Source: DATHZQ01 sp963823505
GTDB lineage: Bacteria > Actinomycetota > Acidimicrobiia > Spongiisociales > UBA5794
DNA: 64,000 bases
Assembly (NCBI GenBank): GCA_963823505.1
Contig: CAWGLY010000006.1
Coordinates: forward strand, 186,001-250,000
Reading direction: 5' to 3'
Position numbers and translations under genes: made by a program. Shown here in pieces: positions 54,550 through 62,558 of this stretch; position 1 is the stretch's first letter; every line of letters starts with the position of its first letter. The notes under the pieces were generated by a model. That model was not told the DNA's origin and did not search any database. It saw only the letters and a list, made by a program, of their open reading frames with translations.

Positions 54550-55818
54550 ATGACCGAGGTCATCATCATCGGTGGCGGCCCTGCCGGGTCGACACTTGGG
54601 AGCTACCTGTCGAAGGCTGGCATCTCGAACACCATCATCGAAAAGGCGATGCATCCGCGCCCGCACGTGGGCGAGTCCCTCGTCACCTCGACGACCCGCG
54701 TCTTCAACGACATCGGATTCCTCGAGACGATGGAGCGCGAAGGCTTCACCCGCAAGTACGGAGCGTCGTGGCACCCGACTCGCAAGAGCGGCGAGTTCGA
54801 TCTCGAGTTTGCCGAATACCCGCAGGCGGGTATCGAGCAGGACTACACGTACCACGTCGATCGAGCGAAGTTCGATCACCTGATGCTGCAGCACGCCAAG
54901 AAACTCGGCTCGAACGTGATCCAGGGCCTCGGCGTCCGCAAGGTCCTCTTCGACGATGACGACAAAGCCACGGGTGTGGTCGTCGAAGTCGATGGCGTCG
55001 AGGTGACGCTCGAAGCGACCATGGTCGTCGATGCCAGCGGCCGCAACACGGTCCTCGGTCAGCAGCGCGGGTTGCGGGACAAGGATCCCATCTTCAACCA
55101 GTTCGCCGTCTACAACTGGTTCGAGAACCTCGACCGCGGCGAAGGCAAGAACGCGGACTACATCCACATCTACTTCCTGCCCGTCGAGCGCGGCTGGTGC
55201 TGGCAGATCCCTATCAGCGACTCCATCACGTCGGTCGGCGTCGTCGCCGAGCGCGAGGTGTTCAAACAGTCTCGGTCCCGGGTCGAGGACTACTTCTTCG
55301 AGCACGCCAACATGAGCCCCGATCTGGCCGAGGCGCTCCAGAACGCCAAGCCGATCCGCGAGTTCATGTCCGAGGCCGAGTACAGCTACGTGATGCGTGA
55401 GTTCGTCGGCAACAATTGGATACTGGTCGGTGACGCAGCCCGGTTCGTCGACCCAATCTTCTCGTCCGGGGTGTCGATCGCCCTCGAGAGTGCCAAGTTC
55501 GCCTCTGAGGCAATCATCAAAGCCTTCGAAACCGGCGACTTCTCGAAGGCCGCGCTGATGCCCTACGAGGAGAAGCTGCGCACGGGTGTGGGCATCTGGT
55601 ACGAGTTCATCAAGCTCTACTACAAGCTCATGCACCTGTTCACCTACTTCATCGGCTCCAAAGAGCACCGTCTCCAGATCCTCCAGCTCCTCCAGGGTGA
55701 GGTGTACGACCGGGCGAACGCCCCGGTCCTCGACACCATGCGTGAGACGATCGCCACCGTCGAGAACACCCCGGGCCACCTGTGGGCTGAGCACCTCACG
55801 GACATCCCCATCGACTGA
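54550..55818 (+). CDS. Flavin-dependent halogenase 1 (carrier-protein-substrate type)
   Basis: 422 aa. FAD Rossmann motif GGGPAGSTLGSYL, HVGESLV, a candidate catalytic Lys69 in FTRKYGASWHP, the halogenase signature W216-C-W-Q-I-P221 (WxWxIP), and the FAD motif LVGDAARFVDPIFSSG. The WxWxIP motif separates halogenases from monooxygenases. Size and motifs fit halogenases that act on pyrrolyl or phenolic substrates tethered to a carrier protein, such as PltA. A second copy, a carrier protein, an adenylation enzyme and a dehydrogenase are adjacent. Chloride or bromide, and the site, cannot be told. A reduced-flavin supplier is not encoded next to it. Confidence 0.88.
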   Translation: MTEVIIIGGGPAGSTLGSYLSKAGISNTIIEKAMHPRPHVGESLVTSTTRVFNDIGFLETMEREGFTRKYGASWHPTRKSGEFDLEFAEYPQAGIEQDYTYHVDRAKFDHLMLQHAKKLGSNVIQGLGVRKVLFDDDDKATGVVVEVDGVEVTLEATMVVDASGRNTVLGQQRGLRDKDPIFNQFAVYNWFENLDRGEGKNADYIHIYFLPVERGWCWQIPISDSITSVGVVAEREVFKQSRSRVEDYFFEHANMSPDLAEALQNAKPIREFMSEAEYSYVMREFVGNNWILVGDAARFVDPIFSSGVSIALESAKFASEAIIKAFETGDFSKAALMPYEEKLRTGVGIWYEFIKLYYKLMHLFTYFIGSKEHRLQILQLLQGEVYDRANAPVLDTMRETIATVENTPGHLWAEHLTDIPID

Positions 55819-56068
55819 GGACGTGGATACCCCCTCCATCGGTATCGGTGGAGGGGCTTCCCGGATTGTGTCGAGCCCGGTCCCCGCCGGTGTCCCAGAC
55901 GACCCGTTTGCACCGCAGATGCAATTGAGTCTGTCGCCCTACACCAGAGTGTTGACGTAGCGCGCTGCCCTGTCCTACGTTGTTCACGGCTGGGAACCGT
56001 TAGATATCAGCTGCCCTGATGCGCGAGACGGCGGGGCTGCCCACCACTACTCAGGGGGACACATCACC
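55819..56068 (+). other. 250-bp gap between the halogenases: hairpin and second promoter
   Basis: A hairpin (CCCCTCCA 55831-55838 / TGGAGGGG 55849-55856, loop of 10) lies 12 bases after the halogenase 1 stop, without a T-tract, so it may partly end or attenuate transcription. A promoter follows: -35 TTGACG (55952-55957), 18-base spacer, -10 TACGTT (55976-55981). Halogenase 2 can thus be expressed independently. Confidence 0.55.
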
Positions 56069-57340
56069 GTGGCGGAAGTCATCATCATCGGCGGAGGACC
56101 GGCCGGCTCGGTTCTGGGCTGCTACCTCTCCAAAGCCGGCATCGACAACATCATCATCGAGAAGGTCATGCATCCGCGTCCGCACGTCGGCGAGTCACTG
56201 GTGTCGTCCACCGTGCGGATCTTCGACGAGCTCGACTTCCTGCCCATCATGGAAGAGCAGAACTTCATCAGGAAGTACGGGGCAGCATGGCACCCGACCA
56301 AGGGCCGCGGCGAGTTCTACATCGAGTTTGCCGAGTTTCCCCAGGAGGGCGTGAACCAGGACTACACCTATCACGTCGATCGGGCGACGTTCGACCACTT
56401 GCTGCTCCAGCACGCACGCAAACTCGGCTCCAAGGTCATCCAAGGTGTCGGCGTCAAAGAAGTCCTCTTCGACGAGAACGACTATGCCTCGGGTGTCGTG
56501 ATCGACATCGACGGGGTGACAACCGAGATCCCTGCCAAGTACGTCGCCGATTGCAGCGGCCGCAACACCGTGTTGGGCAACCAGCGCAGGTTGCGGGAGA
56601 AGGACGAGCTCTTCAATCAGTTTGCCGTCACGGCGCACTTCGACAACGTGCATCGCAGCGACGATCCGAAGACCCGTGACTACATCCACATCTACTTCCT
56701 CCCCGTGGAGCGAGGCTGGGCCTGGCAGATTCCCATCGACGAGACGACCACCTCCATCGGCGTCGTCACGGAGAAGTCGGTATTCCAGGACTCGCGGAAA
56801 CGCAAGGAAGAATGGTTCTACGAGCACATCTCCACGACGCCGGACTTGGCGAGGGCGATGGAGAACGCAAAGCAGGTGGACGATTTCAACACCGAGGCCG
56901 ACTACAGCTACGCCATGCGCAAGTTCGTCGGCAACGGATGGATGCTGGTCGGCGACTCGGCGAGGTTCGTCGACCCCATCTTCTCGTCGGGAATCTCGAT
57001 CGCTGCGGAATCCGCCAAGTACGCTGCACTGCAGATCATCGAGACGATGGAGAGTGGCGACCGCAGCGTCGAGGCTCTCCAGCCCTACGAAGACAAGATC
57101 AAGGCAGGGGTGAGCATCTGGTACGAGTTCATCAAGCTCTACTACAAACTGATGCACCTGTTCACCTACTTCATCCAGTCCAAGGAGCACCGGATCCAGA
57201 TCCTCCAGCTCCTCCAGGGTGAGGTGTATGACCGGGAGAAGGCTCCGGTACTCGATGCCATGCGGAACATCGTCCACACAGTGGAGAACACGCCGGGCCA
57301 CCTCTGGGCGGACCACCTGACCGACATTCCGATCGACTGA
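56069..57340 (+). CDS. Flavin-dependent halogenase 2 (paralogue)
   Basis: 423 aa, strongly similar to halogenase 1 throughout, with GGGPAGSVLGCYL, HVGESLV, FIRKYGAAWHP, WAWQIP and VGDSARFVDPIFSSG. Both end in LWA.HLTDIPID. It differs at the WxWxIP middle residue (Ala for Cys) and in several surface loops. The two may act at different positions of one ring or on different substrates. Start GTG (56069) with GGGGGACA upstream. It precedes the carrier protein by 44 bases, so the pair is co-transcribed. Confidence 0.88.
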   Translation: MAEVIIIGGGPAGSVLGCYLSKAGIDNIIIEKVMHPRPHVGESLVSSTVRIFDELDFLPIMEEQNFIRKYGAAWHPTKGRGEFYIEFAEFPQEGVNQDYTYHVDRATFDHLLLQHARKLGSKVIQGVGVKEVLFDENDYASGVVIDIDGVTTEIPAKYVADCSGRNTVLGNQRRLREKDELFNQFAVTAHFDNVHRSDDPKTRDYIHIYFLPVERGWAWQIPIDETTTSIGVVTEKSVFQDSRKRKEEWFYEHISTTPDLARAMENAKQVDDFNTEADYSYAMRKFVGNGWMLVGDSARFVDPIFSSGISIAAESAKYAALQIIETMESGDRSVEALQPYEDKIKAGVSIWYEFIKLYYKLMHLFTYFIQSKEHRIQILQLLQGEVYDREKAPVLDAMRNIVHTVENTPGHLWADHLTDIPID

Positions 57341-57384
57341 CCGACCACACTTTTTCGACAGAGCAACAACAAGGAGAACGCCTC

Positions 57385-57630
57385 ATGGCGGACATCAAGG
57401 GGAACATCAAGGACTACATCCTCGAAGAGTTCGTCCCGGACGGGGACATCGACGTCGAGGACGACACCAACCTCCTGGAGGAGGAAGTGGTGGATTCGCT
57501 GGGGATTTTCACCCTCGTGTCCTTCATCGAGAACAAGTTCAACGTTTCAATCGATGCGGAAGAGGTGAACCTCGACAACTTCGAGACCCTCAGCAGCATC
57601 ACGAAGCTGGTTGAGTCAAAGCTGGGCTGA
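57385..57630 (+). CDS. Stand-alone acyl/peptidyl carrier protein
   Basis: 81 aa, acidic, four-helix size. EEVVDSLGIF contains the Asp-Ser-Leu site where phosphopantetheine attaches to Ser. AAGGAG precedes the ATG. Located directly after two halogenases and near an adenylation enzyme, it is the likely carrier for the activated amino acid, like PltL in pyoluteorin synthesis. No phosphopantetheinyl transferase is visible in the window. Confidence 0.93.
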   Translation: MADIKGNIKDYILEEFVPDGDIDVEDDTNLLEEEVVDSLGIFTLVSFIENKFNVSIDAEEVNLDNFETLSSITKLVESKLG

Positions 57631-57671
57631 GCCCTGCAGAACAGATTTCGGGGATTCGCCCCCGGAACAAT

Positions 57672-57702
57672 GAGGACGGCGCCTCCCTGGGGCGCCGTTC
57701 TC
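57672..57702. terminator. Hairpin terminator between carrier protein and convergent gene
   Basis: A 12-bp stem with one G-T pair (GAGGACGGCGCC / GGCGCCGTTCTC) and a 7-base loop, ten bases before the end of the convergent gene. Confidence 0.75.
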
Positions 57703-57712
57703 ACGTCTGCAG

Positions 57713-58390
57713 TCAGATGCCCACGACAAGGCGCGCGGTCGTGACCTGAGCGACGAAGGCATCGCCGTCGTCGGCGCCGCTCAGGGTTTCCAGCGCGGCA
57801 TCGAGGTCCATGACCGTGCCGTCACCCCGGGCGAGCCGGGTGAGCACGCCGAACGCAACAGCAAGGAGCCGCTCGCTCTCTGCACCGGCGATCTCCGCAG
57901 ATCGTGCAGACTCGGCGAATGATGCGTAGGCGGCGTCGTGGTGCCCGGCCGTCAGCCGGTGCGCCCCCAGCATCCAGTGCGCCCGGGATATCGCCAGGTC
58001 ACCCTTGTCGAGATCGATCGCCATCGCCAGGTTGGACCGGGCGGCGGCAAGCCCGCCCGCGGCGTCCGTGGGAGAGATCTCGATCCCGGGCTCGTCCCAG
58101 CCAGGCCAGGTGAATGAGGCGAGGTCGTAGACCAGCCCCTTGGCGAAGGAGCGGAGCACATACGCTTGGTCATCGTCGGCCCTGCGTGCCTCCGCAAGCA
58201 GCCGGCTCACCCCTGCGTAGGCGAGTGCCGTCGTGAGCGTCACATCCTTGTCGTCCCAGTAGGCCGTACGCATCGCCGTCCGGTACGCCTCGGCGACGGT
58301 GTCGGCATCGTCCACTCCGGAGAGCATGGCGATGGCCGCAAAGGCCCCTTCGTCCCTGCCGCACACAGCGGCGTCGTCCGCAACGCTCAT
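57713..58390 (-). CDS. Helical protein of unknown function, 225 aa
   Basis: An Ala-rich, acidic, mostly helical protein with a repeated pattern (AEAYRTAMRTAYWDDK, AAARSNLAMAID, AYASFAESARSAEIA) resembling degenerate TPR-like helical hairpins. No motif of a known enzyme. The ATG at 58390 follows AGGAAAGGCGG. It sits between the carrier protein and the adenylation enzyme on the reverse strand and may be part of the pathway or unrelated. Confidence 0.7.
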   Translation of the reverse strand: MSVADDAAVCGRDEGAFAAIAMLSGVDDADTVAEAYRTAMRTAYWDDKDVTLTTALAYAGVSRLLAEARRADDDQAYVLRSFAKGLVYDLASFTWPGWDEPGIEISPTDAAGGLAAARSNLAMAIDLDKGDLAISRAHWMLGAHRLTAGHHDAAYASFAESARSAEIAGAESERLLAVAFGVLTRLARGDGTVMDLDAALETLSGADDGDAFVAQVTTARLVVGI

Positions 58391-58696
58391 CGTTGACCGC
58401 CTTTCCTCGTCCGGCTTGGTGGCTGCATCAACAGTCAAGCATCGTCGGGTCATCAGAGTCTCCAGGTGACCGTTGACTGACGCAGTACTGCGCCACGGCA
58501 CGCACACGACCCGCCGGGACAACCACTCATCGACCGTTCCCATTTCGAGCCGACGGACAGCCACCAGTCTCTCCAGCGCCCCAACGAGGCCCCCGTAGCC
58601 CGGCGGGCGCCCGGTGACGGTCCGGTCGGCCGTCACCGTCCCACCCAGGAGGATCGGCTGATCCCGACCTGCCGGCACTGACGATAGACGCCGACG
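58391..58696. other. 306-bp gap; nothing recognised
   Basis: No coding sequence, hairpin or promoter pattern stands out, except the ribosome site immediately before 58390 on the reverse strand. Confidence 0.5.
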
Positions 58697-60298
58697 CTAC
58701 TCGGACGTGGCGGCCATGGCGATGGCTTCGTCGCCGAGTCCCTTGCGGTCGAGTTTGCCGGTCGAGGTCTTGGGGAGGTGATCCCGCATGTACCAGGTCT
58801 CCGGGATCATGTACTTCTGGATGAGCTCCGAGCAGTGCTTGATCATCTCGGCCTCTGAGATCTCCGCCTTGACGGCCACGAACGCCTTGATCCGGTTGGA
58901 GACGAACTCGTCCGGCACCGCAACGACGACGCACTCGACAACGTCCGGGTGGGCATTGATGGCGGTTTCGATGTCACCCAGCTCGATCCGGTAGCCGCGG
59001 CTCTTGATCTGGTTGTCGCGACGCCCGAGGAACCGGTAGTTGCCGTCGGGCATCTCCTCGACAAGATCGCCCGTGTGGTACACCGGGTCGCCAAAGTCGG
59101 GATCTCGCGGGTCGCGCACCAGGCGCTGCTTGGTTCGCTCCAGGTCGCCCCAGTACCCCCGCATCACTGTGGGGCCGCGCACCAGCAACTCCCCCACGTT
59201 GCCGAGCTCGACCACCTTGCCGTCCTCGCCCATCACGAAACACTCGACGTTGCCGATGGCTTTGCCGATCGAGATTGTCGGGCCGTCTTCGGGCGGCGCC
59301 TCCGTCACCGTGTACGCCGTGCACACGTTGGTCTCCGTCGGTCCGTACAGGTTGGAAAACCGGGCGTGAGGCAGCAGCTTCATGAGCCGTGACAGGTATT
59401 TGGTCGGAAAGACCTCACCCGCGAACAGCAGCTCGCGGATGCTCGGCAGCGACCCGGCCTCGAGGTTGGCGTGCTCGACGAGCATCGTCAGGATGCTCGG
59501 CACCGAGTACCAGACGGTGATCTCGTGCTGGTCGATGAACTTGGCGATCTCGATGGGGAAGACCGAGAGCTTCGGCGGAACCAGCACGAGCGTTGCCCCT
59601 GCCCGCGCCGCGGAGTACAGGTCGAAGGTCGACAAGTCGAAGTGGAGCGGCGCATGGCTCGAGACAACGTCCGTTTCCACGACGTTGTACTCGTCGCCGG
59701 CCCAATCGACGAAACCGCGGCAGGCGAGGTGGCTGAGCATGACGCCCTTGGGGTCACCGGTCGAACCAGAGGTGTAGAGGATGTATGCGAGGTCCTGCTG
59801 CACGGTGCCGGTCACAGGTGCGGTCGCCGGCTGATCGTCGAGGGCGGTCACGGGATGCAGCGTGACGCCGGGCACCTCACGATCGAACTCGTCGGCGTCA
59901 AGAACGATCATGTGCTCGAGGGCGTCCGCCCCCTCTTGTTTCACCTGCAACCAGGAGCGGCGCTTCACCGTGGCGGTGATCATGTGACGGATGCCGCAGT
60001 TGCCGGCGATGTAGCCGATACGATGCGTCGGGGCGCTGGGATCGAGCGGCACGTACGTGGCGCCCGCCTTCAGCACGCCATAGATGCCGACGATGGCCTC
60101 CATCGACTTCGGGAGGTAGATCCCGACACGATCGCCGTTCTGAACGCCCAGGCTCCGCAACAGGTTGGCGAGACGGTTGGCGCGCTCATCGAGCTCGGCA
60201 TATGTCAACGACCGATCCCGGTCGACGACCGCAGTCTGGTGCGGCGTGCGAGCCGCCGAGTCTTGGAGATAGTGGTGAACGAGGTAGCGATACGGCAT
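58697..60298 (-). CDS. Amino-acid adenylation enzyme (prolyl-AMP ligase-like)
   Basis: 533 aa stand-alone adenylation domain. Core motifs: LYTSGSTGDPKGV (A3), HFDLSTFDLYSA (A4, with the Asp that pairs with a substrate amino group), NLYGPTETNVCTAY (A5), YHTGDL (A7), RRDNQIKSRGYRIELGDIE (A8), PKTSTGKLDRK (A10, catalytic Lys). The GPTETNVC context is that of prolyl-AMP ligases of pyrrole pathways as I recall them, so L-proline is the likely substrate, unproven. It would load the adjacent carrier protein. It begins 11 bases after the dehydrogenase gene; both are co-transcribed. Confidence 0.9.
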   Translation of the reverse strand: MPYRYLVHHYLQDSAARTPHQTAVVDRDRSLTYAELDERANRLANLLRSLGVQNGDRVGIYLPKSMEAIVGIYGVLKAGATYVPLDPSAPTHRIGYIAGNCGIRHMITATVKRRSWLQVKQEGADALEHMIVLDADEFDREVPGVTLHPVTALDDQPATAPVTGTVQQDLAYILYTSGSTGDPKGVMLSHLACRGFVDWAGDEYNVVETDVVSSHAPLHFDLSTFDLYSAARAGATLVLVPPKLSVFPIEIAKFIDQHEITVWYSVPSILTMLVEHANLEAGSLPSIRELLFAGEVFPTKYLSRLMKLLPHARFSNLYGPTETNVCTAYTVTEAPPEDGPTISIGKAIGNVECFVMGEDGKVVELGNVGELLVRGPTVMRGYWGDLERTKQRLVRDPRDPDFGDPVYHTGDLVEEMPDGNYRFLGRRDNQIKSRGYRIELGDIETAINAHPDVVECVVVAVPDEFVSNRIKAFVAVKAEISEAEMIKHCSELIQKYMIPETWYMRDHLPKTSTGKLDRKGLGDEAIAMAATSE

Positions 60299-60309
60299 CG
60301 ATGTGCTCC

Positions 60310-61455
60310 CTACAGCTTGAGCTGGTGGGCGATGACGTTCTTCTGGATGTCGTTCGTGCCCGAGTAGATGCGGCTGGAGAACGCATCGCGCACTTCACGC
60401 TCCAACTCGGATTCCACCATGTAGCCGTACCCGCCGTGCACCCACATGGCGTCGATGCTCGACTGGACCCATGCTTCGGAGAGGAAGAGCTTCACCATGG
60501 AGGCGTCGATCGACTTGCCCGTCCCCTGATCCCAGTTCCAACCGAGGCGGTACAGGAGCAGGCGGGCTGCCTCGATACGCACCTTCATGTCGACCAGCCG
60601 GTGCGACACGGCCTGGAACTTGCCGATCGACTGGCCGAACTGTTTGCGCTGCCGGGCATAGGTGAGGGCTTCCTCGAGCTGGCGCTCCATCGAGCCGATG
60701 GTGTGGGCCAGGATGGCGCCGCGCTCGTGTTCGATGGAGTGGTTGAAGATCATCATCCCTGAGCCACGCTTGGCGAGCATGTTGGCGGCGGGTACCCGGC
60801 AGTCGTCGAAGATCAGCTCGCTCATGGGCGAGGTGCGAATGCCCATCTTGTGAAAGTTCTTGCCGATGGTGAGCCCCGGCGAGTCGGCATCGACGATGAA
60901 GGCGGTGAGCCCCAGCCAACCCTTGCTCTTGTCGACGGTGGTGAAGACGACGAAGACGTCGGCGACGGGGGCATTGGTGATGAACGTCTTGGAGCCGTTG
61001 AGCACATAGTGATCGCCGTCCTCGACCGCCGTGGTCGCCAACGCATACGCATCGGAGCCCGTGCCTGGCTCGGTCATGCCTTGGACGGCGATGAGTGTGC
61101 CGTCGATCAGCCCAGGGAGGTACTTCTGCTTCTGCTCGTCCGTACCGAAGCGCCAGATGGGCAGGGCACCCGACCACAGGTGGGCGTTCATCGAGAAGAG
61201 CAGGCCGTTGTCCTTGCAGCCGTAGCCGAGCGCCTCCATGGCCAGCATGGTGGTGAGGTAGTCGGCGCCTTGGCCACCGTATTCCTCGGGGAACGGCAGG
61301 CCCTGGATGCCAAAAGCGGCACACTTGTTCCAGAGGTCGCGGGAGAACTCATACGCGGCGTCGCGCTCGACCAGATCGTCGTTGAGCTCTTTCTGTGCGA
61401 ACTCGACGACTGCTTGCCGGAACGCGGTTTGTTCATCGGACCAGGAGAAGTCCAT
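60310..61455 (-). CDS. Acyl-CoA dehydrogenase-like (prolyl-S-carrier protein oxidase candidate)
   Basis: 381 aa flavoenzyme. MDFSWSDEQTAFRQAVVEF, PEEYGGQG, MTEPGTGSDAYAL, RKQFGQSIGKFQAVSH and the C-terminal IYSGTNDIQKNVIAHQL are all family motifs. With the adenylation enzyme and carrier protein beside it, the best reading is the PltE/RedW role: oxidising a carrier-bound prolyl group to pyrrole. An ordinary fatty acyl-CoA dehydrogenase is the alternative. The ATG at 61455 follows AGAGGGGGGAA. It heads a two-gene unit. Confidence 0.9.
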   Translation of the reverse strand: MDFSWSDEQTAFRQAVVEFAQKELNDDLVERDAAYEFSRDLWNKCAAFGIQGLPFPEEYGGQGADYLTTMLAMEALGYGCKDNGLLFSMNAHLWSGALPIWRFGTDEQKQKYLPGLIDGTLIAVQGMTEPGTGSDAYALATTAVEDGDHYVLNGSKTFITNAPVADVFVVFTTVDKSKGWLGLTAFIVDADSPGLTIGKNFHKMGIRTSPMSELIFDDCRVPAANMLAKRGSGMMIFNHSIEHERGAILAHTIGSMERQLEEALTYARQRKQFGQSIGKFQAVSHRLVDMKVRIEAARLLLYRLGWNWDQGTGKSIDASMVKLFLSEAWVQSSIDAMWVHGGYGYMVESELEREVRDAFSSRIYSGTNDIQKNVIAHQLKL

Positions 61456-61566
61456 GTTCCCCCCTCTGCTGTACGGCCCTCGGAAGATGGGTATGTGATG
61501 CCACGTGACTCTATCACCGGCCATTTTGCTGAACCCTGGGCCGCTCGCATCGTTTTGCGGACAGGT

Positions 61567-62406
61567 TCAGATCAGCGCGGTGTACTCGTCGAGTCGATCG
61601 AGAACCTCGGTCTCGGGACCCTGCGGCAGGGTGAGCAGCACCCGTTCGGCCCCGATCTCCTCGAGCTCGGCGAGACGCTGTGCCGCCGGCTTCGCACCGT
61701 AGATCGTGAGGGAGAGCGTCGCAGGGTCTCGTCCGACCGCCTCCGCCCGGTGTGTGAGTTCGGTGAATTGCTCATCGAGGTCGCGCCGGTCGAAGGGCAT
61801 CCACCCGTCGCAGAACTCCACGATGTGGCCAAACGTCTTGGGCCCAGGACCGCCGCCGAGAATCACCGGCGGGTGAGGCCGCTGGGCCGGCTTGGGCCAC
61901 GCCCACGACGGGTGGAGGGTGACGTGCTCACCTGAGAACGCGGCCTCGTCCTCCGTCCACAGCGACTGCATCGCCAGAACCTTCTCCCTGAGGAGATCCC
62001 TTCGCTGTCCATAGGCGACACCGTGGTGGGCCATCTCCTCCCTGTTCCATCCGTACCCGACGCCGAACAGGAACCGACCGCCCGAGATCGTGTCGAGCGA
62101 CGCCACCTGTTTCGCCAACCAGATGGGGTCGCGTTGGGCCACCAGGGTGATGGCGCTGCCGAGCTTCAGCTTGGTTGTGGCCGCGGCGGCAGCCGCCAGC
62201 GCAACAAACTGATCGTGGGTTCGCCAGTAGTGCTCCGGCAGCGGTGGTGCGCCCTTCCTGCCGCCCCACGGAGTCGTGCGTGCCGTTGGGATGTGGCTGT
62301 GCTCCGGGAACCACATCGATTCAAAACCCCGCTCCTCGAGGGCAATGGCAAGCGCAACCGGCTGGATCGTCGTATCGGTGGGGAAGATGGCGGCGCCAAC
62401 GTGCAT
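61567..62406 (-). CDS. LLM-class F420-dependent oxidoreductase
   Basis: 279 aa. N-terminal MHVGAAIFPTDTTIQP, GFESMWFPEHSH, LGSAITLVAQRDPIWLAKQVA, SGGRFLFGVGYGWNREEMAHHG: the F420 luciferase-like signature set. It lies 111 bases upstream of the dehydrogenase on the same strand and could belong to the pathway, for example as a ring reductase, but equally may be independent. Confidence 0.85.
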   Translation of the reverse strand: MHVGAAIFPTDTTIQPVALAIALEERGFESMWFPEHSHIPTARTTPWGGRKGAPPLPEHYWRTHDQFVALAAAAAATTKLKLGSAITLVAQRDPIWLAKQVASLDTISGGRFLFGVGYGWNREEMAHHGVAYGQRRDLLREKVLAMQSLWTEDEAAFSGEHVTLHPSWAWPKPAQRPHPPVILGGGPGPKTFGHIVEFCDGWMPFDRRDLDEQFTELTHRAEAVGRDPATLSLTIYGAKPAAQRLAELEEIGAERVLLTLPQGPETEVLDRLDEYTALI

Positions 62407-62558
62407 CGAGCCATCATTGCAGACCTGCTGACGTGCAGGATCGAGCCCCGCCGGCTCTCCTGCCGGTCAAGCGAAGGGAACCGTGCTGACAACCCGGCCA
62501 ATGCATCGAGAACCCTCACCAACGTCCCGGCGGGGTACGCCTGGTGAACTCGGGACGG

